The position numbers were made by a program, and so were the translations under genes. DNA of 64,000 bases from Streptococcus mitis (GTDB lineage: Bacteria; Bacillota; Bacilli; Lactobacillales; Streptococcaceae). A model generated the notes under the pieces. It had not been told where the DNA came from. It was given only the letters and a program-made list of their open reading frames with translations, and did not search any database. The first letter of the stretch is position 1, and each line of letters begins with the position of its first letter. Positions 49,589 to 58,980 of the stretch are shown here, piece by piece. The DNA lies in the NCBI RefSeq assembly GCF_002860865.1, contig NZ_PKIE01000001.1, positions 620,001-684,000 on the forward strand, given 5' to 3'.

Positions 49589-50506
49589 TTAAGACCAATT
49601 CCGAGCTACTTCTTCATCAGCCCTTAACTGATCCACTAATTGGTCAACTGAGTCAAATTTGCTCATATCTCGAATGCGATCAAGCCAATAAACCATGACG
49701 GTTTCCCCATAAATATCTTGATTAAAATCAAAAATATTGACTTCAAAACGTGCTTCTTCTCCATCAAAGGTCACATTTTTCCCGACACTAGCCATAGCAC
49801 GATACTTCTGTCTTTGAATCTCAACATCAACGACATAAACGCCATCTGCTGGCATATAAGTACGATCTAAAAGCACCAAATTAGCTGTTGGATAACCAAT
49901 CGTACGACCACGAGCATTGCCATGAACCACCATACCTCTTGATGGAAGCGGTGCCCCCAAAAGTTCTCCTGCTTCTTTTACATTTCCATCTAAAATAGCT
50001 TGACGGATACGAGTTGAACTAATCTTTCCTTTCTCATCTTCTACAGGTGGAACGATAATGACTTCTCCATCAAAGTAATCCTTTAAGTCTTCTGCCGTTT
50101 TTTGGTCAGAACCAAATGTATAATCAAAACCTGCAACAATAATTTTGGCATTCATAGCCTTGATATAAGTTGCAAAAAATTCTTCTGCCGTGAGACTAGC
50201 GAATTGACTACTAAAATCAAGGAGATATAATTCTTCTACGCCTTCACGCTTTAATTTCCTCTCACGTTCAGCAGGGTTCAAAATATGTAAAAACAGATCA
50301 GGATGATAAGGCTCTAAAGCAATCTTTGGAGATTCATTAAAGGTCATAACGACGATAGGTAATAAATCTTTTCTCGCAGCCTTATTGGCAATGCGAAATA
50401 ATTCTTGATGCCCCTTGTGTATACCATCAAAATAGCCGAGAACAACGACTGAATCAGATGGTGTACCAATATCTTTTTGGTTTTTTATAGGAATAGTAAT
50501 AATCAT
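49589..50506 (-). CDS. ribF: Bifunctional riboflavin kinase / FAD synthetase
   Basis: Makes FMN and FAD from riboflavin. N-terminal nucleotidyltransferase with VVLGYFDGIHKGHQ and ISSTRIRQA; C-terminal flavokinase with GRTIGYPTANL. 305 aa. The -10 TGATATAAT at 50513-50521 puts +1 on the A of the ATG and no Shine-Dalgarno precedes it, so it is probably leaderless. Supplies the FAD used by the ApbE of this window. Confidence 0.95.
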   Translation of the reverse strand: MIITIPIKNQKDIGTPSDSVVVLGYFDGIHKGHQELFRIANKAARKDLLPIVVMTFNESPKIALEPYHPDLFLHILNPAERERKLKREGVEELYLLDFSSQFASLTAEEFFATYIKAMNAKIIVAGFDYTFGSDQKTAEDLKDYFDGEVIIVPPVEDEKGKISSTRIRQAILDGNVKEAGELLGAPLPSRGMVVHGNARGRTIGYPTANLVLLDRTYMPADGVYVVDVEIQRQKYRAMASVGKNVTFDGEEARFEVNIFDFNQDIYGETVMVYWLDRIRDMSKFDSVDQLVDQLRADEEVARNWS

Positions 50507-50512
50507 AAAATA

Positions 50513-50521
50513 ATTATATCA
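50513..50521 (-). promoter_or_regulatory. Extended -10 promoter of ribF, leaderless arrangement
   Basis: Minus strand TGATATAAT; +1 predicted at 50506. Confidence 0.6.
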
Positions 50522-50623
50522 TAGCGATAGCTTTTTCTGGAACAGAAAATCTAAAATGTCGTTTTTTTAACCTGAAATAGCCATTTTTGCAAAAGGGAGT
50601 ACCATACAAATATATATTGACTC

Positions 50624-50755
50624 TGATATACTAGAATTACAAAAAAGGGGAACAATTAACATCATAAGCCATTCTCAATTTATTCTTATCGTATCACAAT
50701 TCATCATCATCCTTGAGTGAAGAACTGATAGTTGAATAGCCTGCACTAATATCGC
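50624..50755 (+). ncRNA. Candidate small RNA between ribF and carB
   Basis: A plus-strand extended -10 TGATATACT (50624-50632) predicts transcription from about 50639. No reading frame follows before the hairpin at 50756-50786. Prediction only; it could be a decayed promoter. Confidence 0.3.
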
Positions 50756-50786
50756 AAAAGCCAGCGTTTTCTGACGCTGGCTTTTA
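50756..50786. terminator. Bidirectional terminator after carB
   Basis: AAAAGCCAGCG / CGCTGGCTTTT stem with an eight-base loop containing TTTTCTGA, four T each way. Confidence 0.85.
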
Positions 50787-50808
50787 AATTGTGAAAAACT
50801 TTTCTAAA

Positions 50809-53800
50809 CTAGATTGCTTCTGTAACAAAACTACGACTTTCAAGTACCTTAAGCATGGCATTAGCTGTATCTAGGGCTGTGAAGAGGGGCACCCCGTGTT
50901 CAATGGCTGAACGGCGGATTTGCTCTCCATCTTCGTCAGCAGTTCGTTTGGTTCCTACTGTGTTAATGATAGCTTGAATTCTTCCTTTGCGAACAAAACT
51001 TGGAATATCCTTATCGTCATCACCAATCTTACCAACAGGTTGGGCTTGCAATCCATGACTAGCAAAGAAGGCTGCTGTCCCTTCTGTCGCGAGAATTCCA
51101 TAGCCAATATTTTGGAAACGACGAGCTAAGTCCAAGGCTTCTTCTTTGGCATCATCAGCAATAGTAAATACAACATTTCCAAAAGTTGGCAAGTGGAGGT
51201 AAGAAGCTTCAAAGGCCTTATAGAGAGCTTTTTCCAAAGTCGTATCAGAACCCATAACTTCCCCTGTTGACTTCATTTCAGGACCAAGTAAGCTGTCTAC
51301 CTTAGCTAGTTTGGTAAAGGAGAAGACAGGTGCCTTGATATGAACGCGGGTGCTTTCAGGGTAAAGTCCATCTTGGTAGCCAAGTTCTTCAAGGTTTTGA
51401 CCAAGAATGAGCTTAGTAGCTACCTGAGCCATAGGAATATTAGTTACTTTTGAAAGGAAAGGTACCGTACGGCTGGCACGTGGATTGACCTCAATAACGT
51501 AGACTTTTTCATCCTTGATAACAAACTGGATGTTCATCATTCCAAGGCAGTTAAGACCGATTGCTAGGCGTTTAGTATAGTCTGCGATTGTTTCTTGCAC
51601 CTTTTGCGACAAGGTTTGTGGTGGGTAAACGGCCATTGAGTCACCTGAGTGGACACCGGCACGTTCGATATGCTCCATGATACCTGGGATAAGGACATTT
51701 TCTCCGTCTGAAATGGCATCGACTTCACACTCTTGTCCGACGATATAAGAGTCAACAAGAACAGGGTGGTCTGGACTTGCCTTAACCGCAGTACGCATAT
51801 AAGAACGAAGGTCTTCTTCGTTTTCAACGATTTCCATAGCACGACCACCCAAGACATAAGATGGGCGAACGAGGACTGGGAAACCAATCTTGCGAGCTGC
51901 AAGTACTGCTTCTTCTTCATTGGTAGCAGTTTGTCCTGGTGGCTGTGGAATATCCAAATCTTTAAGAGCTTGCTCAAAGAGGTCACGGTCTTCGGCACGG
52001 TCTAGGTCAGCAACCTGTGTCCCAAGGATGGTCACACCTGCTTTTGCCAATGGCTCCGCAAGGTTGATGGCTGTTTGACCACCAAACTGAACGATAACTC
52101 CTTTTGGTTGCTCAAGGTCAATGACATTCATAACATCTTCGAAAGTCAATGGCTCAAAGTAGAGCTTGTCAGACACAGAGAAGTCTGTAGAAACGGTCTC
52201 TGGGTTTGAGTTCATGATAATAGCTTCATAACCAGCAGCCTGAATAGCCTTAACAGAGTGAACGGTTGCGTAATCAAATTCAACCCCTTGACCGATACGG
52301 ATTGGACCTGAACCTAGAACTAGGACGGATTCCTTATCAGACTTGATAGATTCATTTTCCCATCCATAGGTTGAATAGAAGTATGGTGTTTCAGAGTCAA
52401 ATTCTGCCGCACAAGTGTCTACCATCTTGTAGACTGGGACAATCTTGTTTTCCAAGCGAAGCTGGCGAACGTGATCAGCAGTCGTTTTCCATAGTTCAGC
52501 AATCTTACAGTCTGAAAATCCATTTAGTTTAGCCGTTTTCAAAACGTCTAGATCTTCTGGATGAGCTCCCAACTCCTGCTCAATTTCAAAGATATGTAGG
52601 AGTTTATCGAGATAAAAGATATCGATTTTTGTAAGCTCTGCAATCTCTTCAGGTGTATAACCACGACGAATAGCTTCTGATACATAGAAGAGACGATCGT
52701 CTTGGGCTTTCACAACCTTTTCAATCAAGGCATCATCAGAAACTGATGCAAGTTCAGGTATTTCATTGTGATGAACCCCAATTTCAAGGGAACGACAAGC
52801 CTTAAGGAGAGATTCCTCGATGTTACGACCGATTGCCATGACTTCTCCAGTCGCCTTCATCTGGGTACCAAGACGGCGCTCACCTTTTTCAAACTTGTCA
52901 AATGGGAAACGAGGAATCTTAGCAACCACGTAGTCAAGGGCAGGCTCAAACATGGCATAGGTTGAACCTGTAACTGGGTTAATAACCTCATCCAAGGTCA
53001 AACCTACTGCAATCTTAGCAGCCAACTTAGCAATTGGGTAACCTGTCGCCTTAGAAGCAAGTGCTGACGAACGTGATACACGAGGGTTTACTTCGATGAC
53101 ATAATACTTGAAACTGTGTGGATCAAGAGCCAGCTGAACATTACATCCACCTTCAATCTTGAGGGCACGAATAATGCTCAAGCTTGCGTCACGAAGCATT
53201 TGGTTTTCATAGTCTGACATGGTTTGGGCAGGGGCAAATACAATGGAATCCCCTGTGTGAATCCCAACTGGGTCAAAGTTTTCCATGTTACAAACAACCA
53301 AAGCATTGTCAGCTGAGTCACGCATCACTTCGTATTCGATTTCCTTGAAACCTGCAATCGAACGTTCAATCAAACATTGGGTAACAGGTGACAATTTCAA
53401 ACCATTTTCAGCGATTTCACGCAATTCTTCCTCGTTGGCACACATACCACCACCAGTACCACCAAGTGTAAAGGCTGGACGAACGATAACTGGGTAGCCA
53501 ATTGTTGCTGCAAAGGCAACTGCTTCTTCTACTGTATTAACAATTTCAGATTCTGGAATTGGTTGGTTGAGTTCTTCCATCAATTGTTTAAAGAGGTCAC
53601 GATCCTCCGCTTGGTCAATAGCAGATAATTTAGTTCCCAGAAGTTCCACTCCAAGCTCATCGAGAATACCATTTTTAGACAATTCCATGGCCATGTTGAG
53701 ACCTGTCTGACCACCGAGTGTTGGTAGCAAGGCATCTGGACGCTCCTTACGAAGAATACGCGTTACAAACTCAAGAGTAATCGGTTCAATATAAACCTTA

Positions 53801-53985
53801 TCAGCAATTTCCTTGTCCGTCATGATGGTGGCAGGGTTTGAGTTAACCAAGACAACCTCATAACCTTCCTCTTTCAACGACAAGCAAGCCTGGGTCCCAG
53901 CGTAGTCAAACTCAGCAGCCTGACCAATAATAATCGGACCAGAACCAATCACCATAATTTTTTGAATATCAGTACGTTTAGGCAT
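50809..53985 (-). CDS. carB: Carbamoyl-phosphate synthase large subunit
   Basis: Makes carbamoyl phosphate from ammonia, bicarbonate and two ATP. Two homologous ATP-grasp halves ([20 protein letters not shown] and [20 protein letters not shown]) and a C-terminal MGS-like allosteric domain. 1058 aa, full length. Last gene of pyrR-pyrB-carA-carB but separated from carA by a long spacer. Confidence 0.97.
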   Translation of the reverse strand: MPKRTDIQKIMVIGSGPIIIGQAAEFDYAGTQACLSLKEEGYEVVLVNSNPATIMTDKEIADKVYIEPITLEFVTRILRKERPDALLPTLGGQTGLNMAMELSKNGILDELGVELLGTKLSAIDQAEDRDLFKQLMEELNQPIPESEIVNTVEEAVAFAATIGYPVIVRPAFTLGGTGGGMCANEEELREIAENGLKLSPVTQCLIERSIAGFKEIEYEVMRDSADNALVVCNMENFDPVGIHTGDSIVFAPAQTMSDYENQMLRDASLSIIRALKIEGGCNVQLALDPHSFKYYVIEVNPRVSRSSALASKATGYPIAKLAAKIAVGLTLDEVINPVTGSTYAMFEPALDYVVAKIPRFPFDKFEKGERRLGTQMKATGEVMAIGRNIEESLLKACRSLEIGVHHNEIPELASVSDDALIEKVVKAQDDRLFYVSEAIRRGYTPEEIAELTKIDIFYLDKLLHIFEIEQELGAHPEDLDVLKTAKLNGFSDCKIAELWKTTADHVRQLRLENKIVPVYKMVDTCAAEFDSETPYFYSTYGWENESIKSDKESVLVLGSGPIRIGQGVEFDYATVHSVKAIQAAGYEAIIMNSNPETVSTDFSVSDKLYFEPLTFEDVMNVIDLEQPKGVIVQFGGQTAINLAEPLAKAGVTILGTQVADLDRAEDRDLFEQALKDLDIPQPPGQTATNEEEAVLAARKIGFPVLVRPSYVLGGRAMEIVENEEDLRSYMRTAVKASPDHPVLVDSYIVGQECEVDAISDGENVLIPGIMEHIERAGVHSGDSMAVYPPQTLSQKVQETIADYTKRLAIGLNCLGMMNIQFVIKDEKVYVIEVNPRASRTVPFLSKVTNIPMAQVATKLILGQNLEELGYQDGLYPESTRVHIKAPVFSFTKLAKVDSLLGPEMKSTGEVMGSDTTLEKALYKAFEASYLHLPTFGNVVFTIADDAKEEALDLARRFQNIGYGILATEGTAAFFASHGLQAQPVGKIGDDDKDIPSFVRKGRIQAIINTVGTKRTADEDGEQIRRSAIEHGVPLFTALDTANAMLKVLESRSFVTEAI

Positions 53986-54009
53986 AGTTTATGATACAAA
54001 GCCCGTAAA

Positions 54010-54084
54010 GAACACAGTGAAAATAGGAAACTCGGTGCAGACGCCTTCAGCGTCAAGACGATGTTTATCTTTTTCACACAGTTC
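54010..54084. repeat. Nested hairpin upstream of carB
   Basis: Outer arms GAACACAGTGAAAA (54010-54023) and TTTTCACACAGTTC (54071-54084) pair with one mismatch; inside, GACGC-CTTCA-GCGTC (54040-54054) is perfect. It lies 25-100 bases before the carB start in the mRNA. Confidence 0.6.
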
Positions 54085-54121
54085 TTAGGGCGTGTTCACT
54101 TCCGCGAACAATGTATCTTCT

Positions 54122-54159
54122 CCTTTCTATTCGGCAACTCTCAGGTTGCCATTAAATAA
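54122..54159. repeat. 38-bp direct repeat, copy A, in the carA-carB spacer
   Basis: Contains the hairpin GGCAAC-TCTCAG-GTTGCC followed by ATTAAATAA. Differs from copy B at a single base. Confidence 0.85.
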
Positions 54160-54169
54160 ATTCTCCGAC

Positions 54170-54206
54170 GATTTTTTAGCGAAACGATACTTTTCGGTAA
54201 AAAATC
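54170..54206. repeat. Inverted repeat between the two direct repeats
   Basis: Perfect nine-base arms GATTTTTTA (54170-54178) and TAAAAAATC (54198-54206). Confidence 0.7.
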
Positions 54207-54257
54207 TAGTGCAGGGAGTTTTTAGTTCGCCTGATAGCGACTAAAAGAAACGACCTG

Positions 54258-54295
54258 CCTTTCTATTTGGCAACTCTCAGGTTGCCATTAAATAA
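54258..54295. repeat. 38-bp direct repeat, copy B, in the carA-carB spacer
   Basis: Same 38 bases as copy A with C to T at one position, 136 bp away. Carries the same GGCAAC/GTTGCC hairpin. Confidence 0.85.
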
Positions 54296-54432
54296 GATAC
54301 AAAGGACGAATAGAAAGCGATTGAATTTTAGGAAACCAAGGAAGGATTGACAATCCAAATTGGTTTCTCTAAATTCCGAGCTTTCCGTCCGTGTTCAGTT
54401 ACATAAATTCTTCGACAAGCTTTTACTCGTTA

Positions 54433-55512
54433 TTAATTTGATTGTTTAAATGCTTCCATCATCTCGATAAACTCGTCAAATAGGTAGCTAGCGTCGTGTG
54501 GACCAGGGGCTGCATCTGGATGGTATTGAACAGAGAAAGCAGGTTGATATCTGTGGCGCACACCTTCCACTGACTTATCATTGATTTCTTCGTGGGTGAT
54601 AATCAAGTGCTCTGGCAAATCCTCACGGCTAACTGCATAACCGTGGTTCTGGCTGGTAAAGTCTACTCGTCCTGTGGCAATTTCACGTACTGCATGGTTA
54701 AAGCCACGGTGACCAAATTTCATCTTGTAGGTCTTAGCACCATTTGCCATAGCGAAGAGTTGGTGTCCCATACAAATACCAAAGATTGGAATTTTTCCTT
54801 GCACACCGCGAATCATATCGAGTGCCTGTGGAACGTCTTCTGGGTTACCTGGCCCATTTGACAACATCACTCCGTCAGGATTAAGATGAAGAATTTCTTC
54901 TGCCGTTGTTGTGTATGGAACCACGGTCACATTACAGTTTCGCTTCGAAAGTTCACGTAAAATTGAGTGCTTAAGACCAAAGTCTACTAGCACTACGCTC
55001 AAACCAACTCCTGGAGCTGGATAGGATGTTTTAGTAGAAACCTGCTTAATATTGTCTGTCGGCAATACCGTTGCTTGGAGCTGGTCCGTCACATGATCCA
55101 TGCTGTCCCCAACATGGGTCAAGGTTGCACGCATGGTACCATGCTTACGGATAATCTTGGTAAGTGCACGCGTATCAATCCCTGAAATACCAGGAATTTT
55201 CTTGGCTTTCAAAAATTCATCCAAGGTCATTTGATTACGCCAGTTACTTGCTCTACGCGCTTCTTCGAAAACAACAACTCCCTTACAAGTTGGAATAATG
55301 GATTCATAATCATCACGGTTAATTCCATAATTTCCGACCAAAGGATAAGTAAAGGTCAAGATTTGTCCATTATAAGACTGGTCTGTAATGGATTCTTGGT
55401 AGCCGGTCATGCCTGTATTAAAGACAATTTCACCAGTTACATCAATATCTGCTCCGAAGGCCTTGCCTTCGAAAATTGTTCCATCTTCTAATACTAGAAG
55501 TCTTTTTGTCAT
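54433..55512 (-). CDS. carA: Carbamoyl-phosphate synthase small (glutaminase) subunit
   Basis: Hydrolyses glutamine and channels ammonia to CarB. Class I amidotransferase domain with the nucleophile in [23 protein letters not shown], and the His/Glu pair in [10 protein letters not shown]. 359 aa. Follows pyrB by 49 bp; GAGGTGAAA precedes the ATG. Confidence 0.97.
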   Translation of the reverse strand: MTKRLLVLEDGTIFEGKAFGADIDVTGEIVFNTGMTGYQESITDQSYNGQILTFTYPLVGNYGINRDDYESIIPTCKGVVVFEEARRASNWRNQMTLDEFLKAKKIPGISGIDTRALTKIIRKHGTMRATLTHVGDSMDHVTDQLQATVLPTDNIKQVSTKTSYPAPGVGLSVVLVDFGLKHSILRELSKRNCNVTVVPYTTTAEEILHLNPDGVMLSNGPGNPEDVPQALDMIRGVQGKIPIFGICMGHQLFAMANGAKTYKMKFGHRGFNHAVREIATGRVDFTSQNHGYAVSREDLPEHLIITHEEINDKSVEGVRHRYQPAFSVQYHPDAAPGPHDASYLFDEFIEMMEAFKQSN

Positions 55513-55561
55513 ATTTTCACCTCTCGTGGACGCTCACTGGCGTCTTTTAACGTCTTGTGTT

Positions 55562-56485
55562 TTAGTTGGCGTTTCTACTCGCCAGTACGGATTCTAAGAT
55601 TGCCATTCGAACAAAGACACCATTGGTCATTTGTTGGACAATCCGTGATTTTGGTGCTTCAACCAAGTGGTCTGCGATTTCTACATCACGATTGACTGGA
55701 GCTGGGTGCATAAGGATTGCTGTTTCTTTCAAACGGTCATAACGTTCTTGAGTCAAGCCATGTTGGGCATGGTAGTCTTCTTTTGAAAAGACAGCTCCAC
55801 TATCATGGCGTTCATGTTGCACACGGAGAAACATCATGACATCCACCTGATCAATAATTTCATCAATAGTTACAAACTGCCCATAGTCTGCAAACTCTTG
55901 ACTTCTCCATTCCTCTGGTCCAGCAAAGTAAAGTTCAGCTCCCAAGCGTTTCAAAATCTGCATATTGGATTTGGCAACACGTGAGTGGTCCAAGTCACCT
56001 GCAATCGCAACCTTGAGCCCCTCAAAGTGGCCAAATTCCTCATAAATGGTCATCAAATCAAGCAAGCTCTGGCTAGGGTGTTGGCCCGAACCATCTCCAC
56101 CATTGATAATGGAAGTCGTAATCGTTGGACTTGCAATTAACTCTCTGTAGTAGTCAACCTCTGGGTGACGAATCACACAGACATCCACTCCTAAAGCAGA
56201 CAGAGTCAGGATGGTATCATAAAGTGTCTCACCCTTATTGACCGAACTAGTCTTCACATCAAAGTCAAGTCGTTCAAGCCCCAGTTTAATCTCTGCCACT
56301 TCAAAGGACTTATGCGTCCGTGTAGAATCCTCAAAGAAAAGATTGGAAACAATCGGATGGTCTTCATAAGGAAGCTGAGTTCCATTTTTAAACTCAATTC
56401 CTCGCTTGATCAATTTCATCACTTGATCGACAGTGAGGTCTTCCATGGACACCACATGGTTCAATGCTTGTTGATTTTCTGACAT
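55562..56485 (-). CDS. pyrB: Aspartate carbamoyltransferase catalytic subunit
   Basis: Second step of pyrimidine synthesis. Carbamoyl-phosphate loop [16 protein letters not shown], active Lys in SSVNKGET, and [11 protein letters not shown]. 307 aa. 18 bp after pyrR; no regulatory subunit, as usual in Firmicutes. Confidence 0.97.
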   Translation of the reverse strand: MSENQQALNHVVSMEDLTVDQVMKLIKRGIEFKNGTQLPYEDHPIVSNLFFEDSTRTHKSFEVAEIKLGLERLDFDVKTSSVNKGETLYDTILTLSALGVDVCVIRHPEVDYYRELIASPTITTSIINGGDGSGQHPSQSLLDLMTIYEEFGHFEGLKVAIAGDLDHSRVAKSNMQILKRLGAELYFAGPEEWRSQEFADYGQFVTIDEIIDQVDVMMFLRVQHERHDSGAVFSKEDYHAQHGLTQERYDRLKETAILMHPAPVNRDVEIADHLVEAPKSRIVQQMTNGVFVRMAILESVLASRNAN

Positions 56486-56503
56486 GGCTACTCCTTTAGC
56501 TTT

Positions 56504-57069
<566 letters not shown>

Positions 57070-57131
57070 AAATGTATAGCCAAGCGAGCCCTACCGCAAA
57101 CAGTATAGACTTCACCCTTCTACTTTATCGC

Positions 57132-57165
57132 GCTCCTTGCCTGCCTCACGGGACAGGTTTAAAGG
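57132..57165 (-). promoter_or_regulatory. PyrR-binding RNA element
   Basis: The minus strand reads CCTTTAAACCTGTCCCGTGA, then GGCAGGCAAGGAG: the stem-loop with the conserved purine-rich loop recognised by PyrR with UMP. Binding should favour the terminator at 57045-57069. Confidence 0.85.
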
Positions 57166-57183
57166 AATATTTAGTTATCAATT

Positions 57184-57192
57184 ACTATAGCA
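57184..57192 (-). promoter_or_regulatory. Extended -10 promoter of the pyr operon
   Basis: Minus strand TGCTATAGT; +1 near 57177, giving a leader of about 150 nt that holds the attenuator. Confidence 0.6.
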
Positions 57193-57234
57193 CAAAGCAA
57201 GCCTAAAATCAAGCAAAAACTTTTGAGACCCATC

Positions 57235-57864
57235 TTATAAATTGCTAAAATCATATAATTGTGGGTACTGGTCACACTCCGGATTTTTAGGGTGACAGAT
57301 GGCTCTTCCAAAATAAATCATGGCCTGATGGGCAGCTAACCACTGCTCCGGTGGCAAGATATCCATAACCCGTTTTTCCACCTCAAGCGGTGTCGCTGAT
57401 TTTTTGACGATATCGTGGTGCTTACAAATACGCTCCACATGAGTATCGACTGCAAAGGCTGGAATTCCAAAGCCCACACTCATGACAACATTAGCCGTCT
57501 TACGACCAACACCTGCTAGACTTTCTAATTCTTCACGTGTCTGAGGAACTTGACCGTCAAAATCGTCTAGTAGCTGTTGGGCACATTTTTTAAGGAATTT
57601 AGCCTTATTCCGATACAGTCCCAGACGAGAAATGTGCGAAGCAATCTCATTCTCTGTCGCCACAGACATAGCTTGTGGCGTTGGAAAGGCAGCAAAGAGA
57701 CCTGGCGTTGCCTTATTTACCGCTGCATCTGTCGTCTGGGCTGACAACATGACCGCAACCAGGAGTTCAAAATGATTGGTAAAGTCAAGACTAGGCTTGG
57801 CATCCGGGAAAAGAGCAATGATTTCTTCAAGCACCTTTCGTGCGCGTTTTTTTGACAAGACCAT
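57235..57864 (-). CDS. nth: Endonuclease III with only two of four Fe-S cysteines
   Basis: Removes oxidised pyrimidines. Catalytic Lys122 in GVGRKTANV and Asp140 in AVDTHVERI are present. The C-terminal cluster loop reads AICHPKNPECDQYPQLYDF: Cys190 and Cys197 remain, while the third and fourth ligand positions are Tyr200 and Phe206, so a normal 4Fe-4S cluster cannot form. 209 aa. The start overlaps the DUF177 stop by one base (TAATG). Confidence 0.93.
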   Translation of the reverse strand: MVLSKKRARKVLEEIIALFPDAKPSLDFTNHFELLVAVMLSAQTTDAAVNKATPGLFAAFPTPQAMSVATENEIASHISRLGLYRNKAKFLKKCAQQLLDDFDGQVPQTREELESLAGVGRKTANVVMSVGFGIPAFAVDTHVERICKHHDIVKKSATPLEVEKRVMDILPPEQWLAAHQAMIYFGRAICHPKNPECDQYPQLYDFSNL

Positions 57865-58406
57865 TATTCGTCTCCATCAAATAGTCCTTGTAAGCCAGCA
57901 AAAGGACTGTTTTCTTCTTTCTTAACTGCTTGTTGGGCTTGGTACTCTTCCTCTGTCATGATTTGCCAGTCATTTCCTGACACAAATCCTTGTCCAGCCT
58001 CTTCTTCAGCCGTCAAAACCTTGATAGGGATATTGAGCAGGATATTGTCTGATACGCTCTCAGCAAGGTCAAGTTCTCCATTTTCGATAGGCAAGACCAA
58101 GTCATCATCTAGAACTTCTTGATCTAGCTGGTTGGTTGCGCCTTCCATAAAAACTTCTGTGACTGGATAAGATTCAACTAGCTCAACTGGCTCCATACTG
58201 CGACTTGAAGCAAGAACAATGGTGTAAGATAACTGATAATCTAAGAAATACATACGATCTTCGTATTGTACTTTCCCAACTGCAAGAATATCTTTCACAT
58301 CTAAAATTTCTTGATTACGTGCACGCAGGTCTGCGACTAGGTCTAAAGTTTGTTCAAAGTGCAATCCTTCAGACTGCTTACGAATTTCTTGAATATTTAA
58401 TTTCAT
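57864..58406 (-). CDS. DUF177 (YceD) family protein
   Basis: 180 aa acidic protein of the YceD family, linked in plants and bacteria to 23S rRNA accumulation. MKLNIQEIRKQSEGLHFEQT start and an acidic C-terminus. In most bacteria it precedes rpmF; here it is paired with nth. GGAGGAAG upstream; -10 TGGTATAAT at 58435-58443. Confidence 0.8.
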   Translation of the reverse strand: MKLNIQEIRKQSEGLHFEQTLDLVADLRARNQEILDVKDILAVGKVQYEDRMYFLDYQLSYTIVLASSRSMEPVELVESYPVTEVFMEGATNQLDQEVLDDDLVLPIENGELDLAESVSDNILLNIPIKVLTAEEEAGQGFVSGNDWQIMTEEEYQAQQAVKKEENSPFAGLQGLFDGDE

Positions 58407-58560
58407 ACTTCCTCCATAAAGATTTACTCTCTTGATTATACCATGAAAAGGCTACAAATCAGCCCAGCAAACTTTGTAATTAAAATTCGAATTTTTTGAC
58501 ATATTCACTATGATGTTTTTATTTTGTAGCGCTATACTGAGTAGTAAGGAGGATGCTCAC
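58407..58560. other. Intergenic between DUF177 and a short frame
   Basis: Holds the DUF177 promoter (58435-58443, minus strand) and, on the plus strand, a TATACT -10 at 58533-58538 and a GGAGG box before 58561. No other feature seen. Confidence 0.5.
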
Positions 58561-58656
58561 ATGGAAGACAAAGAGTTCATTACTAATGCTTACCACTCGG
58601 ATTTTAGAACTTGGAATTTCCAGTTGTCTGTTGACAAAATTTCCTTAAAGGTATAG
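58561..58656 (+). pseudogene. Short frame with promoter and ribosome site, probable gene remnant
   Basis: 31 codons starting MEDKEFITNAYHSDFRTWNF, with AAGGAGG nine bases before the ATG and a TATACT -10 upstream. It stops at TAG, and a second GGAGG...ATG at 58676 is followed at once by a stop. Looks like the start of a lost two-gene operon; I do not recognise the family, and a real small peptide is possible. Confidence 0.3.
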
Positions 58657-58787
58657 GATAAAGGTACTAATACTCGGAGGTAAGGGAGACATGAACAACT
58701 AAGTCTATCAAATAAAGAAACTTTATTTAGTAGATCTTGTTTTTGTCTCTTTTTGTATACTCTTTTATGCTCTTTTTCTGGCATTTT

Positions 58788-58828
58788 ATACTCAATGAAA
58801 ATCAAAGAGCAAACTAGAAAGCTAACCA
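58788..58828 (+). repeat. Truncated BOX-type repeat
   Basis: ATACTCAATGAAAATCAAAG and the following AAACTAGAAAGCTAACC match the left end of the other BOX copies; the right end is absent. Confidence 0.75.
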
Positions 58829-58916
58829 TCTGCTCCTCTTGAGTTGGATTAGGCAATCCTAAGCTAGTTTGACGAGCTTTTCAACGGGGATAATAGAGTT
58901 TTCAATAGTGACTTTT

Positions 58917-58946
58917 GGCTCTACTAGGTAAAGTAGAGCTTTTTGT
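58917..58946 (+). terminator. Hairpin in the leader of the ABC-F gene
   Basis: GCTCTAC-TAGGTAAA-GTAGAGC with TTTTTGTT, ending 35 bases before the ATG. It may terminate upstream transcripts or act as an attenuator of the ABC-F gene. Confidence 0.6.
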
Positions 58947-58980
58947 TATGCACTATTGACATTCTAGAAAGGGCAACAAT

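Noticed and set aside
54122..54295. Second PyrR-binding element in the carA-carB spacer
   Set aside because: The conserved purine-rich PyrR loop is absent and no T-run terminator follows.
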